Below, one piece after another: positions 41,576 through 49,235 of a stretch of 64,000 nt of DNA (its first letter is position 1; each line of letters opens with the position of its first letter). This DNA comes from Actinomycetes bacterium (GTDB lineage: Bacteria; Actinomycetota; Acidimicrobiia; Acidimicrobiales; Acidimicrobilacustridaceae). The DNA is taken from contig JAKOVR010000119.1 of assembly GCA_029782025.1 (NCBI GenBank), forward strand, positions 62,001-126,000, read 5' to 3'. Position numbers and translations under genes: made by a program. Under the pieces are notes generated by a model. The model saw only the letters and a list, made by a program, of their open reading frames with translations. It was not told the origin of the DNA and searched no databases.

Positions 41576-42817
41576 CTACTTGCGGGGGAGCTTGATCGCC
41601 CGGTCGGCGATGATGTTCTTCTGCACCTCGGTGGTGCCGGCCCCGATCGAGGTGTAGCGCTGGAACACGTAGAGCCGGTTCCACGCGCCGCCATCGACGG
41701 CGTCGGGCCCGCCCTTGGCCAGCATCCCGCTCGGACCCAGCAGGTCGACGGCCAGCTCGGCGAGGGTCTGGGCGAGATGGCTCCACTGGAGCTTGGCCAT
41801 CGGCACCTCGGGCCAGGGCTTCTGGTTCTTGAGGATGCGGGACATGGCCCGGTAGGTGAGCAGCCGGGTGTACTCGATGTCGGTGTGGGCCCGGGCGATG
41901 CGGGCCCGGAGCTCGGGGTCGGCCAGGGCCTGGGGGTTGACCGACCGGGCCAGGTTGACCATGGCGTCGAGGTCGGCCCGCATGCCGATGGCCAGGCTGG
42001 CGGTGCCCACCCGCTCGGAGCCGAGGGTGCCCATGGCCACCAGCCACCCTTCGCCCTCGCCGCCGAGGCGGTGGTCGACGGGCACGTGCACGTCCTCGAA
42101 GAAGACGTCGCAGATCATCTCCTCGCCGGCGATGTCCTTGATCGGCCGGATGGTGACGCCGGGGACGTCGAGGTCGACGATGAGGGCGGTGATGCCGTCG
42201 TGCTTGCGCCCCTCGGGGATGGAGGTGGGGTCGGTCCGGACGAGGAACAGGCCCCAGCGGGCGAGGTGGGCCGAGCTGCACCACGTCTTCTGGCCGTTGA
42301 GGACGTAGTGGTCGCCGTCGAGGATGGCCATGGTGCGCAGGTTGGCCAGATCGCTGCCGGCCTGGGGCTCGGAGAAGCCCTGGCACCAGTGCTCGTCGGC
42401 GTTGAGGATGTTGGGGACCCACCGCTGCTTCTGCTCGTCGGTGCCCCAGCGGATGATCATGGGGCCGATCTGCCACAGCCCGTTGGCGTTGTAGATGCCG
42501 GGCGTGCGGTAGCGCGACATCACTTCGGAGTAGATGACGTTCTGGGTGACGGTGGCGTCGCGTCCACCCCACTCGGCCGGCCAGGTGATGGCGGCCCACC
42601 GGCCGGCGGCGAGGATGCGCTGCCAGGCCCGGCGCCGCTCCATCGCGGCCATGATCCCGCCGCTGCCGGCGCCGGTGGTGTCGTCGAGATCGTCGAGGTC
42701 GGCCTCGTCTCCGTGCTTGGCGTTCCACTCGGCGAGGAAGGCGGGGAGGTGCTCGTCGAGCCAGCCGCTCAGCTCGGCCCGGAAGGCCTCGTCCTCTTCG
42801 GTGTAGGAGAAGTCCAC
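41576..42817 (-). CDS. Acyl-CoA dehydrogenase, FAD/catalytic-type subunit
   Basis: The 413-aa protein has the family fold with FSEPQAGSDLAN and the C-terminal FAD loop GAGTTEVQKNIIADR. The usual catalytic Glu in EGT is Ala here (A393). A Glu at about 268 in GSERVG fits the alternative base of isovaleryl-CoA and long-chain enzymes and of two-subunit mycobacterial dehydrogenases. Its partner is likely the divergent gene at 42909, forming an alpha2beta2 enzyme. The GTG start lies 7 nt after minus-strand TAGTCT. Confidence 0.9.
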   Translation of the reverse strand: MDFSYTEEDEAFRAELSGWLDEHLPAFLAEWNAKHGDEADLDDLDDTTGAGSGGIMAAMERRRAWQRILAAGRWAAITWPAEWGGRDATVTQNVIYSEVMSRYRTPGIYNANGLWQIGPMIIRWGTDEQKQRWVPNILNADEHWCQGFSEPQAGSDLANLRTMAILDGDHYVLNGQKTWCSSAHLARWGLFLVRTDPTSIPEGRKHDGITALIVDLDVPGVTIRPIKDIAGEEMICDVFFEDVHVPVDHRLGGEGEGWLVAMGTLGSERVGTASLAIGMRADLDAMVNLARSVNPQALADPELRARIARAHTDIEYTRLLTYRAMSRILKNQKPWPEVPMAKLQWSHLAQTLAELAVDLLGPSGMLAKGGPDAVDGGAWNRLYVFQRYTSIGAGTTEVQKNIIADRAIKLPRK

Positions 42818-42846
42818 GGGCGGCAGACTAGCCGCGCGCCGCTGGC

Positions 42847-42866
42847 TAAGCTGACGCCCACGTCAG
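42847..42866. promoter_or_regulatory. Divergent promoter palindrome CTGACGCCCACGTCAG (regulon site 3)
   Basis: The palindrome is at 42851-42866, with 6-bp arms CTGACG/CGTCAG. TAAGCT (42847-42852), a possible plus-strand -10, overlaps its left edge. For the minus-strand gene a -10 TAGTCT lies at 42825-42830. The right flank CAGGTTTGTC recurs next to site 4 at 48031. Confidence 0.65.
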
Positions 42867-42908
42867 GTTTGTCCGGCGCCTGCACCCGCACGCCGACCAG
42901 GGGGCCCC

Positions 42909-44015
42909 GTGGAGTTCACGTTCAACGACGACCAGGAGCAGCTGCGCGAGGCGGTGCGCGACTTCATGGCCCGGACCGCGCCGGTGCACGAGACCCGTCT
43001 GCTCTGGGACGACGATCGCGGGTTCCGGGACGAGACGTGGGGCCTCATGGCCGAGCTCGGGTGGACCGGGTTGCTGGTCCCGGAGGCGGCCGGGGGCCTC
43101 GGCCTCGGCCTCGTCGACCTCGTGCCGGTGCTCGAGGAGATGGGCCGGGTGCCCTTCGCCGGGCCGTTCCTCTCCTCGGCGGTGATGGCCACGCGGGCCG
43201 CCACCCTCCTCGGTCTCGACGATCGGCTGGCCGGCCTGGCCGACGGCACCAGCCGGGGGGCGGTGGCCATCGACGAGGACGGCCACGGCGACGTGGTCGA
43301 CCGGGTGCGCTGCCGGGGCTCCCGCAAGACCGGGGCCTGGCTGCTCGACGGGAAGAAGCCGGTGGTGGTCGACGGCCACACCGCGGACTGGGTGCTCGTG
43401 GTGGCCCGCACCCAGGAAGGGCTCGGCACCTTCCTGCTGGAGGCGCCGGGGGAGGCCGGCCTGGCCGAGGTCGTGCCGAGTTGGGACGGCTCCCGCAAGG
43501 TCGCCCGGCTCGACCTGCACCAGGTGCCGGCGGTGCCGGTGGGGCCCGAGGGCGACCACACCGCCATCTGGCGCCGGGTGGTCGACGACACCTCGGTCGC
43601 GCTGTGTGCCGAGCTGATCGGCTCGATGGAGGCCGCGCTCGATCTGGCCGTGGAGTACGCCAAGGTCCGCGAGGTCTTCGACCGACCCATCGCCACCTTC
43701 CAGGCCATCAAGCACAAGACCGTCGACATGCTCCACCGCATCGAGCTCTCCCGGGTGGGCACCCACTGGGCCGCCTGGGCCTCCGACGTGGACGACCCCC
43801 GCCGGGCCGAAGCGGCGGCCATGGCCAAGGCCTACGTGCCCGAGGCCGCCAACTTCGTGGCCGGCGAGTGCATCCAGATCCACGGCGGCGTGGGCTTCAC
43901 GTGGGAGTGCGACGCCCACCTGCACTACAAGCGGGCCAAGCAGAACGACCTCCTCCTCGGCTACCACGGCATCCACCGTGAACGGGTGGCCGAGCTCTAC
44001 CTCGCCACGGCGTAG
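42909..44015 (+). CDS. Acyl-CoA dehydrogenase, partner subunit
   Basis: The 368-aa protein has the acyl-CoA dehydrogenase fold but not the C-terminal EGT/AGT FAD loop. It ends in IHGGVGFTWECDAHLHYKRAKQND. Neither catalytic Glu position is clear. This is the pattern of the non-catalytic half of two-subunit acyl-CoA dehydrogenases such as mycobacterial FadE26/FadE27. It is therefore the probable partner of the divergent gene at 41576. The GTG start at 42909 matches the conserved N-terminus (MEFTFNDDQEQLREAVRDFM). Confidence 0.88.
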   Translation: MEFTFNDDQEQLREAVRDFMARTAPVHETRLLWDDDRGFRDETWGLMAELGWTGLLVPEAAGGLGLGLVDLVPVLEEMGRVPFAGPFLSSAVMATRAATLLGLDDRLAGLADGTSRGAVAIDEDGHGDVVDRVRCRGSRKTGAWLLDGKKPVVVDGHTADWVLVVARTQEGLGTFLLEAPGEAGLAEVVPSWDGSRKVARLDLHQVPAVPVGPEGDHTAIWRRVVDDTSVALCAELIGSMEAALDLAVEYAKVREVFDRPIATFQAIKHKTVDMLHRIELSRVGTHWAAWASDVDDPRRAEAAAMAKAYVPEAANFVAGECIQIHGGVGFTWECDAHLHYKRAKQNDLLLGYHGIHRERVAELYLATA

Positions 44016-44023
44016 CGGGCTGC

Positions 44024-44076
44024 GGGATCTGTGGCTGTTTGGGTGGCCCATGGCCACCCAAACAGCCACAGATCCC
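44024..44076. terminator. Perfect 25-bp hairpin between convergent genes
   Basis: 44024-44048 and 44052-44076 are exact reverse complements with a 3-nt loop, CAT. It lies between the ends of the acyl-CoA dehydrogenase (+) and the CoA-transferase (-) and reads the same from both sides, so it is probably a bidirectional terminator. No U-tract follows. Confidence 0.8.
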
Positions 44077-44084
44077 TGAATCGG

Positions 44085-45314
44085 TCAGACGACGCCGGCG
44101 GCGCGGTGGGCGGCCAGCTCGTCGGGGGTGAGGCCGACGAGGCCGCACCACACCTCGTCGTTGTGCTCACCGAGCTTGGGCGGGCCGGCCGGGACGGGAA
44201 GGGGCTCGCCCACGAACCGCGGGAACGGGGCCTGCTGGCGCACGGGCCCGATGGTGGAGTCCATCACCGTGACCAGGTCGCCCCGCTCGGCCATGTGCGG
44301 GTCGGCGGCGATGTCGGCCGCGGTGTACGCCGTGGCCACGGGTACGTCGTGCTCGATGCAGCGGGCCTCGATCTCGGCCGAGGGCAACGACCCGGTCCAG
44401 GCGGCGACGATCCCGTTGATCTCGTCGGACCGGGACGCGCGGTCGGCCAGCCGGGCGAAGCGGGGATCGTCGATCAGGTCCTCCCGCCCCATGGCGCGGC
44501 AGAGGCGCCGGTAGTTGGCATCCGAGCCGGCCACGATGCACACGAACCGGCCGTCGGCGGTGGGGTAGTTGTCGAGGGGGGCGGAGTTGGCCAGGCGGTT
44601 GCCCTCCCGCTCCCGCACGATGCCGAGGCGGTCGTAGCCGGCGATGGTCCACTCGAGGATCCGCAGGACCGAGCCGTACAGGTAGGCGTCGACCACGGCC
44701 CCGGTGCCGGTGGCCCGGGGCCCGGCGTCGCGGCGGTACAGCGCGGCGAGGGCGGCCTGGGATGCGAACACGCCCGTGAGGTAGTCCGACACGGTGACCC
44801 CCACCCGGACGGGCGGGCGGTCGGGGTAACCGGTGAGGTGCAGGAGCCCGCCGTAGCCGATGCCGAGCCGGTCGAGCCCGGGGCGGGGCGAGTTGGGGCC
44901 GCTCTGGCCGAACACCGAGATCCGCACCATCACGAGGCGGGGGTCGAGGTCGGCCGGCCCGACGTGCCACTTCTCCATGGTGCCGGGGCGGAAGTTCTCG
45001 CACACGACGTCGGCGGTGGCGCACAGCCGGCGGAACAGCTCCTGGCCCTCGGGGACCCGCAGGTTGCAGGTGACGCCCTTGCGGCCGCGGCCCTCCACGG
45101 CCCAGAACAGCGAGTAGCCCCGCCCGTCGGGGTCGGCCGGATCGGGGACGAACGGGCCGATCTCCCGCATGAAGTCGCCCTCGCCGGGTTGCTCGACCTT
45201 GATCACCTCCGCCCCCATCTCGCCCAGCAGCCCGGCGCAGAACGGGGCGGCGATGCGGGTGCCGACGTCGATCACGCGGAGCCCGGCCAGCGGGCCTCCG
45301 GCGCTCGCCGCCAT
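44085..45314 (-). CDS. CaiB/BaiF-family CoA-transferase
   Basis: The 409-aa protein is a class III CoA-transferase: N-terminal GLRVIDVGTRIAAPFCAGLLGEMGAEVIKVEQPGEGD, ENFRPGTMEKWHV, with an Asp expected as the acyl acceptor in the VTVSDYLTGVFA region. It moves CoA between acids without ATP. Its ATG shares one base with the stop of the enoyl-CoA hydratase gene upstream, so both are in one operon. Confidence 0.9.
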   Translation of the reverse strand: MAASAGGPLAGLRVIDVGTRIAAPFCAGLLGEMGAEVIKVEQPGEGDFMREIGPFVPDPADPDGRGYSLFWAVEGRGRKGVTCNLRVPEGQELFRRLCATADVVCENFRPGTMEKWHVGPADLDPRLVMVRISVFGQSGPNSPRPGLDRLGIGYGGLLHLTGYPDRPPVRVGVTVSDYLTGVFASQAALAALYRRDAGPRATGTGAVVDAYLYGSVLRILEWTIAGYDRLGIVREREGNRLANSAPLDNYPTADGRFVCIVAGSDANYRRLCRAMGREDLIDDPRFARLADRASRSDEINGIVAAWTGSLPSAEIEARCIEHDVPVATAYTAADIAADPHMAERGDLVTVMDSTIGPVRQQAPFPRFVGEPLPVPAGPPKLGEHNDEVWCGLVGLTPDELAAHRAAGVV

Positions 45315-46156
45315 CAGGTGTCGCCCTTGTCGCGCGCCTCGAACACCTCGCGCATCGAGCCCATCTGCTCGCGCTCGGCCAGCTTGCCGAGGGCCGTGGC
45401 CGTGTTGTGGGTGAAGTGGTGGGCCATGAAGTGGTAGTTCCAGCTGTTGCGCTTGCCCATGAGCTCGAAGGTCTGGTTGATCGAGTCCTTGATGCGCTCG
45501 GCCGTGACTGGCGGGACGAGGGCCACCTTGGCCGCCATCGCCTTGGCCTCGTCGAGGAGCGCGGCCCGGGGCACCACGCGGTTGACCATGCCGAGCCGCC
45601 ACGCCTCCTGGGCGTCGATCGAGTCGCCGGTGAGGAGGAACTCCTTGGCCTTGCGGATGCCGAGCTCCCACGGTTCCACCAGGAGCTCGACGCCCATGCC
45701 GCTCATCCGCGCCACCGGGTTCTGGAACACGGCGTCGTCGGCGGCCACGATCAGGTCGCACATGGCGGCGAGCATGAGGCCCCCGGCGATGCACTTGCCC
45801 TGGACGGCGGCGATCGTGGGTTTGGGGAACTCGTAGATGCGCACGCACCGGTCGAAGTACATGCGACGCTCGTGGCGGAACTTGCCCTCGGCCGTCGCCC
45901 GCTCGGCCTGCAGCTCGGCCGACGCCTCCGGTCCGACGAGCTCCTTGAGGTCGTGGCCCGAGGAGAAGTGCTTCCCTTCGGCCGCCAGCACCACGACCCG
46001 CACTTCGGCGTCGGCGGCGGCGAGATCGAAGGCGGCGTCGAGCTCGTCGATCATCTGCATCGACTGGGCGTTGGCCTGGCCCGGCCGGTTCAGCGTGACG
46101 ACGGCGACGGGCCCGTCCGTCTCGTAGGTGATGGTGTCGAAGTGGGTCGTGGTCAT
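45314..46156 (-). CDS. Enoyl-CoA hydratase/isomerase family protein
   Basis: This 280-aa crotonase-fold enzyme has the oxyanion-hole texts FSSGHDLKEL and GKCIAGGLMLAAMCDLIVA. The second catalytic Glu position falls in VARMSGMGVELLVEPWELG, which is unusual, so hydratase activity is likely but not certain. It is the first gene of the operon with the CoA-transferase and fits the beta-oxidation theme. Confidence 0.88.
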   Translation of the reverse strand: MTTTHFDTITYETDGPVAVVTLNRPGQANAQSMQMIDELDAAFDLAAADAEVRVVVLAAEGKHFSSGHDLKELVGPEASAELQAERATAEGKFRHERRMYFDRCVRIYEFPKPTIAAVQGKCIAGGLMLAAMCDLIVAADDAVFQNPVARMSGMGVELLVEPWELGIRKAKEFLLTGDSIDAQEAWRLGMVNRVVPRAALLDEAKAMAAKVALVPPVTAERIKDSINQTFELMGKRNSWNYHFMAHHFTHNTATALGKLAEREQMGSMREVFEARDKGDT

Positions 46157-46169
46157 GGGTGCCCCGGTT

Positions 46170-46589
46170 TCACTCGGCCGTGCCGCGCTTGACCACCCAC
46201 TCGGTGGGTTGGCCGGTGAGCTTGGCGATCTTGTCGAAGTCGGCGTCGTAGTGCAGCACCGTGAGCCCGCTCATCTCGGCGGCCGCAGCCACCAGCAGGT
46301 CGACCAGTGACAACGCCCGATGGAACCCCTTGCGGGCGGCCAGCGCCTGGACCTCCAGCGCGCGGTCGAAGCACCACGGCCGCATCTCGACGGTCGGGAA
46401 GCCGCCGAGTTCGTGGCGCACCCCGTCGATGGCCCGTGCGTTCGGGGCCATGTACTGGAGCTCGAACTGGACCGGCGGGCAGCACGCGATCTGGTTGGCG
46501 GCGAGGAGCGGCGTGACGGCGTCGGCGACCCGAGGCCGCTCGAGCCGGGCGAGGACGCTGGTGTCGGCGAGGTAGCGGGTCAGCGCCAC
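46170..46589 (-). CDS. vapC: PIN-domain toxin (VapC-like ribonuclease)
   Basis: The 139-aa PIN-domain protein has acidic active-site residues in YLADTSVLARLE, SLVDLLVAAAAE and LHYDADFDKIA. PIN toxins cut RNA and are blocked by a VapB partner. The GTG start overlaps the vapB end by 10 bp, the normal toxin-antitoxin layout. It lies 13 bp past the enoyl-CoA hydratase gene start and looks inserted between lipid-catabolism genes. Confidence 0.88.
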   Translation of the reverse strand: MALTRYLADTSVLARLERPRVADAVTPLLAANQIACCPPVQFELQYMAPNARAIDGVRHELGGFPTVEMRPWCFDRALEVQALAARKGFHRALSLVDLLVAAAAEMSGLTVLHYDADFDKIAKLTGQPTEWVVKRGTAE

Positions 46590-46786
46590 GCGTGTCGGGC
46601 CTCGTCGAGGAGGTGGAGGTCCATGTCCTTGCCCGTGCGCATCCTCTCGAGGAAGGCCATGCGCCGCTGGAGGTTGACGTACTCGCGCATGGCCTCGTTC
46701 ACCGTGTCGGTGAGGGTGGAGGTGCCGAGATAGCCCTTGGCCTCTTCGGCCAGCTCGTCGTCGATCCGGATGGCGGTCTTGTGCAT
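46580..46786 (-). CDS. vapB: VapB-like antitoxin
   Basis: The 68-aa protein MHKTAIRIDDELAEEAKGYLG... has a ribbon-helix-helix-type N-terminus and a C-terminal toxin-binding tail (LLDEARHAWR). The ATG at 46786 is preferred over 46810 because minus-strand TATCCT lies 7 nt upstream. It binds its own promoter in related systems, and an inverted repeat overlaps this -10. Confidence 0.85.
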   Translation of the reverse strand: MHKTAIRIDDELAEEAKGYLGTSTLTDTVNEAMREYVNLQRRMAFLERMRTGKDMDLHLLDEARHAWR

Positions 46787-46793
46787 CGATCCA

Positions 46794-46824
46794 AGGATAG
46801 CTGCGTTCATCGAAGGGAGCTATC
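46794..46824 (-). promoter_or_regulatory. vapBC promoter with inverted-repeat operator
   Basis: GATAGCT (46796-46802) and AGCTATC (46818-46824) form an inverted repeat 15 nt apart. The left arm overlaps the minus-strand -10 TATCCT (46794-46799). It is a good candidate for VapBC autoregulation. Confidence 0.6.
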
Positions 46825-46825
46825 G

Positions 46826-48013
46826 CTACTTCGCTGGTCGCGGTAGCCCGAGGACGCGCTCGCCGATGATCGTGCGCTGGATCTCGTTGGTGCCGGCGAA
46901 CACCGAGGCCGATTGGTAGTAGAGCCAGCTGCGCTGCCACCGCCCGCCGCCGGGGTTGTCGTCGGCCCCCCACCAGAGGGGAGCGGCGTCGCCGAGGACG
47001 GCCATGGCCGTGTCGTGCAGGCGCTTGCTCATCTCGCTCCAGTAGAGCTTCAGGGCGCTGCCCTCCGGGCCGAGGGGCTTGCCGCTCTCGATGCGGGACA
47101 GGGAGCGCCAGTTGTGGAGCTGGAACAGCCGCACCTCCACGTAGGCCTCGGCCAGGCGCTGCTGGAGCCGGTGGTCGTCGTAGGCGCCGTGCTCGAGGGC
47201 CAGGCGGAGCAGCTCCTCGAGGAGCTGGGCGTGGATGACGAGCTGGCGGGGGTTGGTGCCCCGCTCGTGGGTGAGGGTGGACTGGCTCACCCGCCAGCCG
47301 TCGTGCTCGGCCCCGATGCGCTGGTCGTCGGGGATGAAGGCCCCGTCGAAGAACACCTCGTTGAAGTCGCGCTCGTCGGTGATCTGGCGCAGCGGCCGCA
47401 CCTCCACGCCCGGCGCGTGCATGTCGAGGGCGAAGGCGGTGATGCCGGCCTGCTTCTTCGCCGTGGGGTCGGTGCGGGCGAGGAGCAGGCCCCAGTCGGC
47501 GAACTGGGCGTAGCTGGTCCACACCTTCTGCCCGGTGATCCGCCACCCGCCGGCGGCCTCGTCGCGCTCGGCCCGGGTGCTCAGGGCGGCGAGGTCGGAC
47601 CCGGCGTCGGGCTCGCTGAAGAGCTGGCACCACAGCGTGCGGGCGCCGAGGATGTCGGGCAGCCAGCGGGCCTTCTGCTCCTCGGTGCCGTGGGCAAGGA
47701 GGGTGGGGCCCACGAGGTTGATGCCGATGCGCCCGACCAGCTCGGGGGCCCGGGCCCGGGCCAGCTCCTCCTGCACGATGTAGTGCAGCAGCGCCCCGGC
47801 CCCCCGGCCGCCGTACTGCTCGGGCCACGTGACGCCCACCCAGCGCCCCTCGGCCAGCTGGGCCTGCCAGTCGCGCAGGTAGGCCACCTCCTCGGCCAGG
47901 TCGTCGAAGTGGGGCGGGAACCCGGTGCCGTAGGCCCAGGGCAGGTTGGCCTCGAGCCAGCGGCGGCAGGCCAGCCGGAAGGCGTCCTGCTCGGGGGTGG
48001 GCGAGAGGTCCAT
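46826..48013 (-). CDS. Acyl-CoA dehydrogenase, FAD/catalytic-type subunit
   Basis: The 395-aa protein has FSEPDAGSDLAAL, a Glu at about 250 in THERG, and the FAD loop FAGTNEIQRTIIGER, where the usual EGT Glu is Ala. The features match the catalytic half of two-subunit acyl-CoA dehydrogenases. The ATG at 48013 (MDLSPTPEQ) is preferred over 48028 because TATGCT (minus strand, 48024-48029) would be its -10. The likely partner is the divergent gene at 48082. Confidence 0.9.
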   Translation of the reverse strand: MDLSPTPEQDAFRLACRRWLEANLPWAYGTGFPPHFDDLAEEVAYLRDWQAQLAEGRWVGVTWPEQYGGRGAGALLHYIVQEELARARAPELVGRIGINLVGPTLLAHGTEEQKARWLPDILGARTLWCQLFSEPDAGSDLAALSTRAERDEAAGGWRITGQKVWTSYAQFADWGLLLARTDPTAKKQAGITAFALDMHAPGVEVRPLRQITDERDFNEVFFDGAFIPDDQRIGAEHDGWRVSQSTLTHERGTNPRQLVIHAQLLEELLRLALEHGAYDDHRLQQRLAEAYVEVRLFQLHNWRSLSRIESGKPLGPEGSALKLYWSEMSKRLHDTAMAVLGDAAPLWWGADDNPGGGRWQRSWLYYQSASVFAGTNEIQRTIIGERVLGLPRPAK

Positions 48014-48023
48014 GGCGTCGGCG

Positions 48024-48071
48024 AGCATATCTGACAGTCGTGTCAGGTTTGTCGGGTCGGCGGTGTAGGGT
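48024..48071. promoter_or_regulatory. Divergent promoter with palindrome CTGACAGTCGTGTCAG (regulon site 4)
   Basis: The palindrome lies at 48031-48046, with arms CTGACA/TGTCAG. Minus-strand TATGCT (48024-48029) starts 1 bp after it, the same spacing as at sites 2 and 5. Plus-strand TAGGGT (48066-48071) is 10 nt before the ATG at 48082. Confidence 0.7.
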
Positions 48072-48081
48072 CGCGGCCGCT

Positions 48082-49218
48082 ATGGACTTCGAGCTGAGCG
48101 ACGACCAGGTGGCGCTGGGCGATGCGGCCCGCGAGCTCCTCGACGGGTACGCCGCCCCGAGCCAGGTGCGGGCCGTGGTCGACGGCGGCGGTGGCCTCGA
48201 CGCCGCGCTGTGGGCGGCGATGGTGGAGCAGGGCTGGCTGGGGGTGGCCGTGCCCGAGGCCATGGGCGGGCTGGGGCTGGGCTGGGTCGAGCTGGCCGTC
48301 CTGCTGGAGCAGACCGGCGCCCACGTCGCCCCGGCCCCCTTTGCCACCCAGGTCGTGGCCATCGACGCGCTGGTCCGGGCCGGCGCGGCGGCCGACGACC
48401 CGGGTGGGGCCGTGGCCGAGGCGCGGGCGTCACTGATCGCCGGCGCGGCGGTCGCCGTGGCGCCCTGGCGGACCGTGGTCGCCACCCCCTCGGGGCCGGG
48501 CTGGACCCTGACCGGGCGCACCGAGCCGGCCCTCTGGGCGCCCCGGGCCCGCTGGGCCGTGGTGCGGGCCGTCGACGCCACCGACCCGAGCGGCGACGGC
48601 GTGCTCGTCGGTGACGAGAGCCTGTACCTCGTTGACCTCGAGGCGGCCGGCCTCGTGCCCCCACGGGAACCGGCGATGGACCTCACCCGGGAGCTCGGCT
48701 GGCTCACGTTCGACTCGACCCCGGCCGTGGGCCTCGGCGGGGCCGACCTCGTGGCGTCGTTCCTCGACGCCGGGGCGGTGGCCCACGCCTGCGAGCTGCT
48801 CGGGGGCGCGTCCACGGTGATGGACCTGGCCGTGGCCTACGCCAAGGAGCGCAAGCAGTTCGGCCAACCCATCGGTGCGTTCCAGGCGGTCAAGCACCGA
48901 TGCGCCGACATGCTCGTCGACGTCGAGGGCATGCGGTCGGCCGCCCTCTACGCCGCGTGGTGCTTGGCCGCCGACGACGACGACCGCTCGGTGGCGGCGT
49001 CCACGGCCAAGACCTGGTGCTCGGACGCCGGGGTGCGGGTGGCCAAGTCGGCGCTCCAGGTCCACGGGGGGATCGGCTTCACGTGGGAGTGCGACGTCCA
49101 CCTGTACCTGAAGCGCTCCCAGCTCGACGCCATCAGCTTCGGCGACGCCGCCTTCCACCGCGCCCGCCTCGGCGACCTCCTGCGCCATCGGCTCCTGGCC
49201 GGCCACTCGGTGATCTGA
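48082..49218 (+). CDS. Acyl-CoA dehydrogenase, partner subunit
   Basis: The 378-aa protein starts MDFELSDDQVALGDAARELL and ends with IHGGIGFTWECDVHLYLKRSQLD. It lacks the AGT/EGT FAD loop. As with the gene at 42909, this is the non-catalytic partner type. It diverges from the catalytic-type gene at 46826 and shares operator site 4. The ATG at 48082 follows the -10 TAGGGT by 10 nt. Confidence 0.88.
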   Translation: MDFELSDDQVALGDAARELLDGYAAPSQVRAVVDGGGGLDAALWAAMVEQGWLGVAVPEAMGGLGLGWVELAVLLEQTGAHVAPAPFATQVVAIDALVRAGAAADDPGGAVAEARASLIAGAAVAVAPWRTVVATPSGPGWTLTGRTEPALWAPRARWAVVRAVDATDPSGDGVLVGDESLYLVDLEAAGLVPPREPAMDLTRELGWLTFDSTPAVGLGGADLVASFLDAGAVAHACELLGGASTVMDLAVAYAKERKQFGQPIGAFQAVKHRCADMLVDVEGMRSAALYAAWCLAADDDDRSVAASTAKTWCSDAGVRVAKSALQVHGGIGFTWECDVHLYLKRSQLDAISFGDAAFHRARLGDLLRHRLLAGHSVI

Positions 49219-49235
49219 TCCACCGGCTCCACGCG

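Noticed and set aside
44024-44076. Hairpin as another copy of the repeat at 60150
   Set aside because: The architecture is alike, but the arm sequences differ, so it is not the same repeat.
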